Shown: piece after piece, positions 12,633 through 23,371 of the stretch
Layout of the letters: the number at the start of each line of letters is the position of its first letter
Position numbering within the stretch: position 1 is the stretch's first letter
NCBI GenBank assembly: GCA_948567375.1
Contig: OX419756.1
Location: forward strand, 45,584,333-45,648,332
From: Lunularia cruciata
Taxonomy: Eukaryota; Streptophyta; Marchantiopsida; Lunulariales; Lunulariaceae
Reading direction: 5' to 3'
Length of the DNA: 64,000 nt
Notes under the pieces: generated by a model
Seen by the model: the letters and a program-made list of their open reading frames with translations, nothing else
Databases searched by the model: none
What the model was told of the DNA's origin: nothing
Made by a program: the position numbers and the translations under genes

Positions 12633-13375
12633 TGTAATACTCCGAGGACAAGAGAAGAGAGAAAACCCAGATTACACACTCAGCATTTGGTGCCCCAAAG
12701 GAGCACCTTCTCTATATTATATAGACAAAGAGGATCTCCTCCAAGGAAGCTCCACCATAGGATTAGGCACACAGATAGGTGACATGTGCTCAAGCTCCAC
12801 CCTTGGATTACTTACTTGGATGGGTGACATGTCGGTCTAGGTCCTATTTGGTTGGTCAAACAAGCTTTGACCAGATGGAATCTTTTAGGGAATCTTCTTG
12901 TAAGAGTCTTAGAATCACGTAAGGTACCGTTGGAAAGCTCTTGAAAAGACAACCCAAGGAGGAGGGAAGGCCAAACTTTCCTCTATTAGGTGGGGGGGGG
13001 GGGGGAATCTGCACATTTTTTAGGCCTAATTCATCTGGTTAGGCCTCCAGAATTGCCTTCAAAGATTTCAGGCACATTTTGGTTCATACTCTATTAGTAG
13101 AAGTCTCCTTTTGGTGATAAATCTTTCTGATCTGTTTAGTCCATCATGTGTAACATCTTTCAAGATATTACCAAACCAATTCTCACCTTTAAATCATATA
13201 TCTAGCTATTAGTTTTAAGGTTCTCAAGTATATTTTGGTTTTTGCTCTATTAGTAGAAGTACACTTTTGGTGATACTTCTATCTGATCTATTTTGACCAT
13301 CATGTATAACATCATTCTAGATGTTACCAAACCAAATTTCACATCTAGATCATATGGCTAGCTTGTAGGATTACA
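12633..13375 (-). repeat. Solo LTR-A, 743 bp
   Basis: It starts TGTAATACTCC and ends AGGATTACA. It is flanked by GTGAG (12628-12632) and ATGAG (13376-13380), a target duplication with one mismatch. It contains a 14-G run at 12992-13005. A TATA-like stretch near 12713-12722 reads as TATATAATATAG on the minus strand, so the sense strand is probably minus. Confidence 0.85.
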
Positions 13376-16170
13376 ATGAGATATCTTAAAAACTTACATA
13401 GTAATTCTTATCTTACACTAAACTTATGAGGACTTCCTCAGCACATTCATTCATGAGAGTTATTCAAGGTGCATAGCAAAGCCATTTGCATAATCAGTAG
13501 CTAATATTATTTTAATGTAATAAACATTTAAATATAAATGAGAAGTGTTGATAATTATAGTCTCAAGGGTTGAATATAATTAAGGAATTGTTAAATACAC
13601 CACAGCTAGTGTGTAATACTCTTCAAAGATACCAATGCAAAGTGTGGTGTGGTGTGATTGTGGTGTATTTAGTTTAGTAGTGATGCATGGTGTGGTGTAT
13701 TAAGTAAAAAGTGTGGTGTGCTTAACAAGTCCATATAATTAACAAGAATGGTATTTTGGGAATCTAATAAATAATTAGCATTAAGACCACTTTCTTCTAC
13801 ATAAAAAGAATCCAATCATCCAAGGTTACCTACTTTATTCTTACTTTGCAAGGTTGAATATCTCATTTACACATTTAAGTAAACTAAATAACATTTATAA
13901 TAATCTTCTAATATATCAAACATGAAAGTTTAGATTTATTCAAGACTGCAAGATCTCATGTATTTTCCTAACCTAGTATAATTCCACAATAATAACTATG
14001 AATAAAGAGTCCAAAAAAATGAAGAGATCTATCCATACCATACTTCTTTAAATACTAATTCTGAACATAGATACCAAATCCATAAAAATATAAGTATATC
14101 ACTTCCTCATGTTGTATATAAAGACTATATGCTTTCAAGAATTCAAGACTTCCTCTTCTTTGTAGTTTTGGAGTCAATATCCTTGACAAGTGAAGGCTCT
14201 CACTACCTTCCATGGACACAAAATCAAAGTTATTTATATAGTAATATTAATTTTCCATGTTATAAAGTCAAACTGCTTTCAAGAGTTTGAAATTATATCA
14301 TCTTTATATGGATTTGAGGTTTGAGTCTATTATAATATTCACAAATTCTCTTTTCTTGAAGAGCTCCAATCTATAACATGTATCAAGACACTTAAAGAGT
14401 ATAAATCCTTTGAAGTATTTACCACTATATTAAGAATGGAACTTTCTTATGTTATCAATATGATTTGTTACTTTAAGGTCTAACCATGTTAGAAAATATA
14501 TTAAGGAGTTTTAATAATCGTTTTTTCAAGTACTTGTAAATCAATGTAAAACTTTTGTATGTGTAATTCATAAAAGCTTTTTGTGGAGCATGGTCTGTGT
14601 ACCTGAGTACATAGGTATGTAAAATTTGATGGTATTGAAAAAGGAGATTATATAGATATGTATATATATTCTAGATATCTATATTTATATAGATTACAGG
14701 TATTATGTAAAATTTAATGATCTTCAAGTATTGCAATATATTTTTACAAAAGATAATTTACTTTTGGAATCTTAAAATTTCAGTGCAATATTTAAAATAA
14801 TTTTGTTTTGGGTAGCATGGCAAGGGTATTTGCATCAAATGTGAAAATATCCACAACAACATCAAATTTGATGTGTTGAAACACATGACACATAAATTTA
14901 GATGGATCATATGCATTATGTAAAATTTAATGATCTTGAAATTTGCGATAAATTTTTTTATGTAAACTTATTTTCTAAAATCTTAAAATTTGAGGGCATA
15001 TATATAAATAAGCCTTATTCTTTTTTTTAAATATCCATACATAATTTATAGATATCAATTAGAGTCAATAGAAATCCATAAGAATTAATATTAAAACATT
15101 AATTGATATCAATATTTTTATATTTTTTATAAATTACTCTATAATATAATACATTGATCACAAATACCAATATTGTAGAATTTTCCATTTATACTAGAAA
15201 TTTACAAGTGAACCTTGGAAAATAACCTTAGTAGACTTGCTTTTAAGATAAAATAAAGAGAAAACTTTCCATGGTAAGATCAATCGCAAATAACAAGTAC
15301 AAAGAAGAGAAAAAGTTCTTAATCTTTGTAAATTAATAATAAGACAAAGCTTGACGTGTGTTTAGTATAAGATCATTAAATTCCATTGCTATGGCTCCGA
15401 AATTATAATAAATTATGATTATTTTTATTTATTTATTACATAATTACTTACAAGTAATATTATAAAACATATTTTTTATTTTTTGAGATATATATAATTT
15501 TGATAAGACAATAACAATATACATTTTATCACCATATGATAAAAGACAATTATCACCCTATGGTAATGTATGTACTTGTTATCCAAGTATTTCTAGAATT
15601 CCTTGTTGATGCAAGAGCAATCCACTCTTTAGGATAAAATACATGTGTATTATTGGTGTATTTCACTTACATCCCCAAGTGTAAGTACATGTCATTTCCT
15701 ATGGTGCAAGTGCGATATGTACTTCAATTGTAAGCTCTTAACAGTCATATATTACATTCAGTTGGAGTGAAAAAATATGGATTTTCTGTAAGCCATGTGG
15801 TCGTTGTATATGTGCACGATGCACAAGGCTTACACTACCACGTATCCAAGATAAGAAAGAGCCAATAATTTCACTTTAGATTTATGGTAAAATCAATACA
15901 CTCTTTATTACTCTGCAAACTAGAAAGCATGTGATTTGCTTGTATAAAACAATAAAACAATTTTATATCATATAAAATAATACAAAACAATACTTTTTCC
16001 AATACACCATTGATGATTACAATCAATATTAATATTAACATATAAGATACATACAATAGAGCTACATGGAGAGAGGAAGAATAATAATTTCATATTATTT
16101 AATATATTTATATCTTTTTGAAGTGGATTAATAGACTACACATACTCTTGAATGTTTATGTCACACCATT
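13376..16170. other. AT-rich intergenic DNA, no gene seen
   Basis: The stretch contains short GTGGTGT-rich repeats at 13610-13735 and otherwise AT-rich sequence with dense stops. A short stretch near 15595-15640 faintly resembles a retroviral protease active site, but it has no context and was not called. Confidence 0.55.
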
Positions 16171-16603
16171 TGTAGCATCGCACATAGATTGCTTGGACTC
16201 TGGAGTAGCAATGTTTGTAGTCATGAGTATTTTGGTAGTTCCTCATAGACTACTTGTTGATGGTCAGATTTCATATTTGGGGTACTGATTACATGGTGGG
16301 ACCCAACTTCACTTGCACAGTTTGCACTATTGGGTGTGCCATCAATGGGACCATTAGGGTTTGAGATCTAGCTCAAGTCCAGGGGGTAAACTTTTGAAGT
16401 GTAGCTCTAGAGAGCTCAGTTCTATGATTTTGATCCTTTGAGTTTTTGGCTATGGTGGATAGAAGCGGGTGATTGTCACTTGGATTCTCTTACCTAGAGT
16501 GGGTGTGGTTTGATTGTAGTTAGTGCCTAGTTGTTTGCAGATTATTGAGTGATAGATTTAGTACTAATATGATTGAGTGTGATCCGAGTTGTGTGAACAA
16601 ACT
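16171..16603 (+). repeat. E3 5' LTR (partial)
   Basis: It aligns with 36495-36926 over about 430 bp with many substitutions. Shared blocks include TTTGGTAGTT, CTCTAGAGAGCTCA, CACTTGGATTCTCTTA and GTTGTGTGAACAAACT. The left part corresponding to 36376-36494 is missing here. No convincing primer-binding site follows it. Confidence 0.6.
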
Positions 16604-17770
16604 GATAATGATACGTGTCATTTTGAGCCTAAGAGATAAAAACAAGATAAATTTGGTGCGAGTTGAGCCAAAAAAAGATGGAGTTGGGAACCCATCCTTA
16701 TGAATTTGTGATTTGGAGAACCCCGTCATTTCAATTTGGCTTGAGTAGAGAGTTAGCAAAGGATTTTACAGTCAGCCAATATTAGGGATTTATGTTAGAG
16801 TTTGGTTGAATTTTACCTTAGATTTTTGGCTTAATTCAATAAGTTTTGCCATATTTAGAGAAGGTTCAAAGTGGCAAGAAGAAAGGCCTCATTTGGGCAT
16901 TTAGAGGGGTTTAGGCATAGGGCTCTAGGCTATGAGAGGCTATGAAGGCCTAGAAGAGCCAACAAGCCAGCTTGCTAGCTAGTTTAGAGTAGATTTTGTT
17001 CATTGTTGGGCAAAATCTGCCCATCTTGCTAGATTGTGTGCAATAGGGTTTGTTCCCTAGATATGTGGTTCTTAGATTGGTGCCCTAGCCAATTTATCCA
17101 TCCTCATTTGTTGTCCTAGTGACTATTCCATTATTATATATACACTTATAGCTTTGGCTAAGAGAGACAATTTGATACTATTCTTGGTGATCTTGGTAGC
17201 TTAGGAAGTAGAGACTCCTATTATGTCAAATGCCAAATGGTGGTAGAGTCAATCCATTGTTGATCTATGAGATGGAGATTTTTCATTTAGATTCTTGTGA
17301 TTGGACCCCCTCCATACTCTACTTCCTATTTGTGCACCACATTTGTGTGAGGTGCCTTGACTTTAGAACATTGGTGCTTTGGTGTGCTTTCAATAGTGAG
17401 GCTTGAGTGATGACCAATCAAACTACTTATGTTTCTCTTTGATGACCAATAAGACTACTTATATTTCCCTTTGGGAGGCAAAAAGTAATGATCTACAGAC
17501 CATGAGAGTGCATGTTGTGCTAACAAGTTATAGGTTGCTCTAACCCATATTGTAGTTGTTGTAATTAGAGCTATATTAGTTGAAGACATTTAGTTGGTGG
17601 TGTTGGCACTTGGTGGTGATTTTTGGTGGGGTACTTGCAATGGTTTTGGTTGCGGGTTGTAGTTCTTGGTTACTTTGTCATGATGGAGTTCTTGGTGATT
17701 CCAAATGAGATAGCTTTGTAGTAAGCAATGGGTTTACTTGAAGTGGTACTCAATATCAACCTATATCTCA
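16604..17770 (+). other. E3 leader and 5' gag region, no recognisable coding
   Basis: This lies between the E3 5' LTR and the E1 insertion. It has stops in all frames, and I recognise no protein motif. By position it should be the untranslated leader and the beginning of gag. Confidence 0.4.
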
Positions 17771-17874
17771 TGTAAAAGACCAAATCCGAGGAGAGAAATA
17801 GGAGAATGGAAACTCACATTGGGACACTTGAATGAGGGAAAACTCCAAATGCCTAGCATGAGCTTTGGCTTTGG

Positions 17875-17882
17875 TATTTATA
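17875..17882 (-). promoter_or_regulatory. TATA box of LTR-B (E1 3' copy)
   Basis: TATAAATA on the minus strand. The same octamer is at 26512-26519 in the E2 LTR, and an equivalent CTATAAATACC is found near 38871 in E4. Transcription would start about 30 bp downstream, which sets the U3/R boundary near 17850. Confidence 0.7.
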
Positions 17883-18024
17883 GGTAGCATACAAGGCCCT
17901 TGAGAAGCTTCTCAAGAAGCTTCCTCAAGCCACTTTCTTAGAGTGCAAACCAAGTTAACTAGGAAGCTTCTCAAGAAGCTTCCTTCTAGAAGCCGCCTAC
18001 TTGGCGTGCAAGCTAAGCTAGTTG

Positions 18025-18065
18025 GAAGCTTCTAGAAGCTTCCTTCTAGAAGCTTCCTTCTAGAA
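18025..18065 (-). promoter_or_regulatory. Heat-shock-element-like array in LTR-B U3
   Basis: GAAGCTTCTAGAAGCTTC (18025-18042) is a perfect run of alternating GAAnn/TTCnn units, the consensus heat-shock factor site. TTCTAGAAGCTTC (18044-18056) and TTCTAGAA (18058-18065) follow. The array lies about 150-190 bp upstream of the LTR TATA box in the sense direction. Shorter versions persist in E2 (26369-26381) and the right-edge element (63340-63358). Binding or heat response is inferred, not shown. Confidence 0.6.
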
Positions 18066-18144
18066 GCTACTTACTTAAGGTGCAAGCTAAGTTAACTAAG
18101 AAGCTTCCCAAGAAGCTTCCTAGATATTTCCGGAATATTCTAGG

Positions 18145-19050
18145 CTACTTTGTCTTATGTGCTACTTCGTAAGCCCGACTAACTTTTTCGCTAAACTCCA
18201 TATTGTTACATATTCCACTGCCGCTAGTTGGTGACGTCCTCGTCGCCAGTGAAGCTTCAAATTCCTGGATGGCCGTTTGTGCATTCTGGAGGTGAGAAAG
18301 AGGCTCCCAGGCGGCATCATGAAGGGGATACCCTTTCCAAAGGACTTTGTACTCCGTATGTTGGCGACGGCCTCGTTGGATATGGCGACACGCAAGGATA
18401 CAATCAACTTTGTACTCCTCATGATCATTGATAGAGATAGGAAGAGGGGGAGGTTGGACTCGAGAGGAAAAGGAAGAGGGGTTATGAACAAAGGGTTTCA
18501 ACTTGGAAACATGAAAGACATGATGGATACGCATGTGACAAGGTAAGGCAAGTCGATAAGCAATAGGAGAGACAATTTGGGTGATATCAAAAGGTCCTAT
18601 CCAGTTAGAGGCAAGTTTACAAACTTGGGTATCAAGTGGGAGAGGGAGGTTACAGGAGGATAGCATGACTTTATCACCAACTTCAAAGGTGAGATCACGA
18701 CGATGGTGGTCCGCATATTGTTTTTGGCGATTCTGAGCAACAAGGAGGTGAGACTTGGCTTGTTGGAGCGATTGGGATATAGTGGTCAAGAATGTAGAAG
18801 TATGAGGAACTTGAGATGGAGGGGGAGGAAGAAGAGAATCTGGAACAAGCGGATCTTGGCCAAAATTGAGAAAGAAGGGAGAAAATCCGGTGCTTGCCTG
18901 TTTGGAATTGTTGTAGGCAAATTCTGCAACTACAAGACATTCATCCCAATTGGTATGGTGGACATTGACAAAGGCCCGCAACATATCCTCCAATGTACAA
19001 TTTGCACGTTTGGTTTTTCCATCAGTTTGAGGATGATAGGCCGTGGACAA
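18145..19050 (-). pseudogene. E1 integrase C-terminal part with chromodomain, ending inside the 3' LTR
   Basis: A 301-codon open frame. Residues 1-60 are the end of the integrase core (AYHPQTDGKTKRAN; the DDE Glu, normally in QTE, is Lys here). About 149-156 is the GPY/F motif (NWIGPFDI). About 211-265 is a chromodomain (EEYKVDCIL...YKVLWKGY...AAWEPLSHL). The last 21 residues and the stop are encoded by the 3' LTR. Chromodomains of chromoviruses direct integration towards marked chromatin. Upstream, two stop codons at about 19055-19100 separate this frame from the integrase core, so the polyprotein is broken. The aromatic residues of the chromodomain cage (Tyr, Trp) look preserved. Confidence 0.9.
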
Positions 19051-19104
19051 AGCAAGCTTGGTGCTGAGTATCTAGAAGAGTGCTTGCCAAAACTTCCTGG
19101 TAAA

Positions 19105-19404
19105 TCAAGGATCACGGTTAGAGATGAGTACACATGGCATCCCATGATGCTTGAAGACATTGTCGAAGTAGATTTGCGCTAAGGTTGGAGCATCCACGGT
19201 ATCATAGGTTGGTGCCAAGTGGATTTGCTTAGTAAGCTTATCCACAAACACCATGATTGCGGTGTGTCCTTGTTTTGTCTTTGGCAAGGATGTGATGAGA
19301 TCCAAGCTCACATGCTCCCAACAAGCCGATGGAATGGCGAGTGGTTGAAGGAGTCCACTCGGCTTCTGGTTACTGGCCTTGTTACATTGGCAGCTCTCAC
19401 ACAA
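19105..19404 (-). pseudogene. E1 integrase core (catalytic Asp lost)
   Basis: This frame carries the end of the HHCC zinc domain (CESCQCNK) and the first catalytic Asp (SLDLITSLP). Then come the family segments VFVDKLTKQIHLAPT and HGMPCVLISNRDP. The second catalytic Asp, normally in SDRDP, is Asn. The N-terminal zinc half continues upstream to about 19640 in another frame. An active integrase would insert the cDNA into chromatin; this copy lacks two of three acidic residues. Confidence 0.85.
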
Positions 19405-19987
19405 TCTGACAAATTCTCAAACATCTTGTGTCATGTTGGGCCACTACTATTGACGTTGGAGGGTATCCAAGGTCTTGTCCACACCCATGTGACCAGCGAT
19501 GGGTAAATCACAGGCTTCTTGAAGACGCACAAGTCGAAGATCACCTTTGGCTGGAACATAGATCCAGCCCGCATGGAATAGAAGTCCTTCCTTGAAGGAG
19601 AAGGTGTTGTACTCCTTGTCACTTGTTTTTTGACGACCATGTACCATTTGGGAAGAAGGAATCTTGTTGTAGAGCTAACCGAAACTTGTTATGGATCTTG
19701 GGGTCAATTGACACCATCGTAATTGCTGCCGCGATGAGAGGAAGGGACTTCAAATTAGGTCATCGTGATAGAGCATCAGAGATGACATGGAACCGACCTG
19801 ATTTGTATTCAAGTTTGATGTCGAACAATTGAAGTTGCTCTTCCTATCAATGATGTTGACTCTTCATGTACTCCAAGTGTAAGGTTTGCAACAATGGCTT
19901 GTGATCAGTTTGCATGATCACTTGTTTCCCCAAGAGATAATGCCTCCATACCTTGGTGGCATATACCATTGCAAGTTGTTCCCGATC

Positions 19988-20299
19988 TCAAGCAGAGTAA
20001 TTTCTTTCAGCTGTATTTAGTTGGCAAGACACAAAGGCAATGGGATGTAGTCCATCCGGAAATTCTTGTTGCAACACAGCTCCAATTGCAAAGTTAGAAG
20101 CATCAAAATCAACCACACAAGGTATTTGAGGATCATATGGTTGAAGAATGGGTCTTGAAGACACCATATGTTTCAACTTCTGGAATGCTTCTTCATGTTT
20201 GGTGTTCCACTGGAAGCTCAAGTTCTTTCCCAAGAGGTCAGTCAATGGTGCAGCCACATGAACATAATAGTGGATGAACCGCTGGTAAAAATAGGCCAA
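19988..20299 (-). pseudogene. E1 RNase H
   Basis: It starts with the RT-RNase H linker (AYFYQRFIHYYVHVAAPLTD) and contains VDFDASNFAIGAVLQQ, the first catalytic Asp region of Ty3 RNase H, then IAFVSCQLN and AERNYSA. A single in-frame TGA in the linker (about 20310) separates it from RT. The remaining RNase H sequence runs on towards 19700 with stops. Confidence 0.85.
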
Positions 20300-20311
20300 T
20301 CCATTGAATGC

Positions 20312-21097
20312 TCATACTTCTGTAGCATCCTTTGGGATAGGCCAATCAGTAATGGCCTTGATCTTCTCTTCCTCTATCTTGATCCCCTCTAATGAGATCT
20401 TATGACCCAAGAAGGTAATCTCCTTCTGCCAAAAAGCACACTTTGACTTCTTGGAGTAAAATTTCCATTGTCGTAGTCGTCTTAAGACTTCTTGCACATG
20501 ATTCAAGTGTTCTGGCTCTGTCTTGCTATAGATGAAGATATCATCCAAGAACACCACCACTGACCAATCCAATAGTCCATCCAACACCCAATGCATCTGA
20601 TCCATGAAGACTACTGGAGCATTAGTGAGTCCGAAAGGTTGAACTCTCCACTCAAAATGTCCATACCTTGTGTGAAAGGCAGTCTTTTGCACATCTTCTC
20701 TATCAATCGGAATTTGCCAATAGCCGCTACGAAGATCCAACTTGGAAAAGTAACATGCTCCACTTAGTTGATCAAGTAAGTCATCGATCCGAGGCAAGGG
20801 ATATGCATTCTTCACGGTTTGCTTATTGAGCACACGATAATCAATATAGAAATGAAGTCCTCCATCCTTCTTTGGAACAAATAGTACCGGTGCTCCCCAA
20901 GAAGAGGTACTATGTTGTATGAAATCCTTCTCCAACAACTCTATAAGTGTTGTTTGCAACTCCTCCAACTCCTTTGGTGAGAGCCGATAGATTGGTCTAC
21001 TCACTGGGGTACTCCCTAGCAATAACTCAATCTTGAAGGGCATACCTTGGTCGGGGGAGTAATCCCTTTGGCAGATCATCCGAAAACACATCTGCAA
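20312..21097 (-). pseudogene. E1 reverse transcriptase
   Basis: A 261-codon open stretch covers nearly the whole RT domain: RPIYRLSPKELEELQ, WGAPVLFVPKKDGG, DYRVLNKQTVKNAYPLPRIDDLLDQL, YFSKLDLRSGYWQI, FEWRVQPFGLTNAP and VVVFLDDIFIYS (FLDD codons at 20540-20551). The thumb and linker follow to 20312. Catalytic residues appear intact. It is broken only at its ends: an upstream stop near 21100 and the TGA before RNase H. Confidence 0.9.
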
Positions 21098-21484
21098 ACT
21101 CCTAAACTATCCGATCAACCATCGCTTGATGCGGCACTTGGCCCTCCTCAGATTGTTCTTGTGCAATCGGCTTGATCCACACCGTGAATATAGACTTATC
21201 TTCCTCCAAAGCTTGCTCTATGGTTGCCTTCCTGGCAAACTTCCCATCCTGGGACTCATCTCCCTTCCAGATTTTCTCTATGGCTACCTTCTCAACAAAC
21301 TTCCCATCTTGGGACTAACTATTCTTAGGTGTCTTACTCAGAGGTGCCAGACAACCTAATTGGAAATTCCTACCTTGGTGTTGTACTTGAATTTGGCATC
21401 GGGTCCAATCAAATTAAACCTTATGATATTCAAGCCAAGGTAGACCCTGAATGATATCATAGTGTAGAGGTGCCACTACAAACC

Positions 21485-21751
21485 TCATACACTCCAAATA
21501 CTCCTTCCCAATCTTGAAGGTAATAGGATGCAAAGTGCGGAATGTAGAACCCTTTCTCTATCCGCCATCATCAAACTACTTCCAATCATTGGCTTGATAG
21601 GAATACCCAATTCCTTTGCTACTTGCATAGACATGCAATTCTCTGAACTTCTAGAATCAACCAAAATCCTACAACCCCTATTAGATATCATACCTTGCAA
21701 GTGAAGCAGACTTGCATAGGTCGAGCCTTCAATCCCATTGGAACTAATCAA
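21485..21751 (-). pseudogene. E1 aspartic protease with DSR instead of DSG
   Basis: The active-site segment reads ILVDSRSSENCMS; the flanking LGIPI and LMMADRE segments fit a Ty3 retropepsin. The essential Gly of D-S/T-G is Arg, a GGA-to-AGA type change. The E2 copy has the same DSR, whereas E4 keeps the Gly but has Phe before it (DFG). Confidence 0.8.
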
Positions 21752-21777
21752 GCTCCCAATAGGCGGCTCGAAATCTC

Positions 21778-22197
21778 CTACTGGGATTCCTCGTTTCCCT
21801 GATCATTCCGCTCCACAACCTCCACTTGGGCAACTTGTTGAGGTCGTCCATTCTTAAGTGGACATTCAACAATGCGATGCCCCAACTGGCAACAATAAAA
21901 ACAATCACCATTTTGTCGTAGTTTCTCCCAGTCTGCCATGCCTAGTGGTCTTTGTTGAATTGCATCAATCTCCATTGGTGATGGCTCCTCCAATTGTGTG
22001 TAGTGTATTGGCAGGCTTTGTGGGGGTCGAGGTCGAGACCAAGTTGTTGCCACCAAGGAATCAAAATGTTTGGCCAACCACATGGCTTCCTCCAAGTGTT
22101 GTGGCTCTTGCATGGTTACCTCTATTTTGGTTCTTGCCTTCAAGCCCCTCATGAATTGATCCAGAGCTTCACCTTCCAAAATATCTGGAATTTGCAT
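21778..22197 (-). pseudogene. E1 gag C-terminal part with CCHC zinc knuckle
   Basis: A 139-codon frame with gag-type segments (EALDQFMRGLK, TWSRPRPPQSLP) and CFYCCQLGHRIVEC, an intact CX2CX4HX4C knuckle at 21862-21903. Knuckles bind the element RNA. The N-terminal gag part runs on to about 22700 in other frames (for example 22398-22700), so gag is frameshifted. Confidence 0.85.
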
Positions 22198-22941
22198 GAT
22201 GGTGTTTTGGAACTACGTGATGTAACTTCTTACAGAGCCAATCTGTTTCAACTCTGCCAACTTATCCTGTGCAGCTCGTGTGGCATTTATAGCTTGGAAC
22301 CGACTGATTATTGCACTCTTGAATTCTGCCCATGTCAAGATCAGTGCAACCATCTATTGTTTGGCTCGCTCCACTCAAAATCTCCACCATAGCTTTGCTA
22401 CTCCATCCAATTGGCTAGAAGCCAAGAGAATCTGTTTTTGCTCATCTTGTAGATTGGTAGCTTCAAAATAACGTTCACAATCAAACACAAAATTCTCCAC
22501 TGCACCCGGGAGATTCTTGCCTTCAAATACCTTGGGTTTAGGGAATCTGATCCAATCTTCTCCTTCTCAAATTGGTACTCTCTCCACTTGCTCTTGTCGT
22601 CGAAGATCTCGTTCATCCAACAATCGAGTAAGGTGCTCGATTTGTTGTTGCATAGCAAGGATAACATCAGGTATTGCCGCCATGGTTGCTCCTCTATCAC
22701 ACTACTCCCAATCTATCTTATTTATTAACACATAGAAATAGCACGTCCACCATTCTCTATAAGTTACAACCAGAAGCACCAAGGGTTCCTCAGATATGGT
22801 GATCATATGTAGAAAATCTTGTCCAAAGTGCAAGGTGATGAACTGTATGAAATGATGCTTGGGTAGTATATGGATGCAAAAATCCCAATGGTTTGGTGGA
22901 AGTGGATTTAGTGGTCCATAAATTCCATCCATCCCATTCCT

Positions 22942-22953
22942 GCTCTGATACCA
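22942..22953 (-). promoter_or_regulatory. Primer-binding site for initiator tRNA-Met (E1)
   Basis: The minus strand reads TGGTATCAGAGC, the complement of the 3' end of plant initiator tRNA-Met, starting one base inside the 5' LTR. This fixes the element's direction as minus. Confidence 0.93.
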
Positions 22954-22954
22954 A

Positions 22955-23366
22955 TGTAAAAGACTGAATCCGAGGAGAGAAATAGGAGAATGGATACTCA
23001 TATTGGGACACTTGAATGAGGGAAAACTCTGAATGCCTAGCATGAGCTTTGGCTTTGGTATTTATAGGTAGCATACAAGGCCCTTGAGAAGCTTCTCAAG
23101 AAGCTTCCTCAAGCCGCTTTCTTAGAGTGCAAGCCAAGTTAACTAGGAAGCTTCTCAAGAAGCTTCCTTCTAGAAGCCGCCTACTTGGCGTGCAAGCTAA
23201 GCTAGTTGGAAGCTTCTAGAAGCTACTTACTTAAGGTGCAAGCTAAGTTAACCGGGAAGCTTCCCAAGAAGCTTCCTAGATACTTCCGGAATATTCTAGG
23301 CTACTTTGTCTTATGTGCTACTTTCTAAGCCCGACTAACTTCATCGCTAAACTCCATATTATTACA
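22955..23366 (-). repeat. E1 5' LTR (LTR-B), 412 bp
   Basis: It starts TGTAAAAGACTG and ends TATTATTACA on the plus strand. It has a single GAAGCTTCTAGAAGC unit near 23209-23223 where the 3' LTR has two extra 14-bp repeats. This copy should hold the active promoter. Confidence 0.93.
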
Positions 23367-23371
23367 TCTTA

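Larger units (their letters stand above)
17771..18210 (-). repeat. E1 3' LTR (LTR-B), 440 bp
   Basis: On the minus strand it runs TGTAACAATATGG...GGTCTTTTACA. It holds a TATA box (TATAAATA, 17875-17882) and, upstream of that in the sense direction, the GAA/TTC array at 18025-18065. It is 28 bp longer than the 5' LTR, all of it in that array. Confidence 0.93.
17771..23366 (-). mobile_element. E1: full-length chromodomain Ty3/gypsy retrotransposon (chromovirus)
   Basis: Two LTR-B copies (17771-18210 and 22955-23366) bound a minus-strand element of 5.6 kb. It is flanked by TCTCA (17766-17770) and TCTTA (23367-23371), a 5-bp target duplication with one mismatch. A primer-binding site for initiator tRNA-Met sits one base inside the 5' LTR (22942-22953). 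Internal order on the minus strand is gag with zinc knuckle, protease, RT, RNase H, integrase, chromodomain. It inserted into the gag region of E3. Coding is close to intact but has several stops and catalytic changes (protease DSG to DSR, integrase Asp to Asn and Glu to Lys). The LTRs differ by roughly fifteen substitutions and a 28-bp length difference. Confidence 0.93.

Noticed and set aside
15595-15640. A short translation resembling a retroviral protease active site (FLVDARAIHSL).
   Set aside because: No other retroelement domain lies within several kilobases, and the Gly is Arg. Too short to support a call.
17771-18210. GAAGCTTC palindromes read as rho-independent terminators or restriction-site arrays.
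   Set aside because: They recur at the same place in every LTR-B copy and fit heat-shock-element spacing. Bacterial terminator logic does not apply.
18703-19182. A 159-codon plus-strand frame over E1.
   Set aside because: It is the antisense of integrase. The minus-strand frames match known retroelement domains, whereas this one matches nothing.
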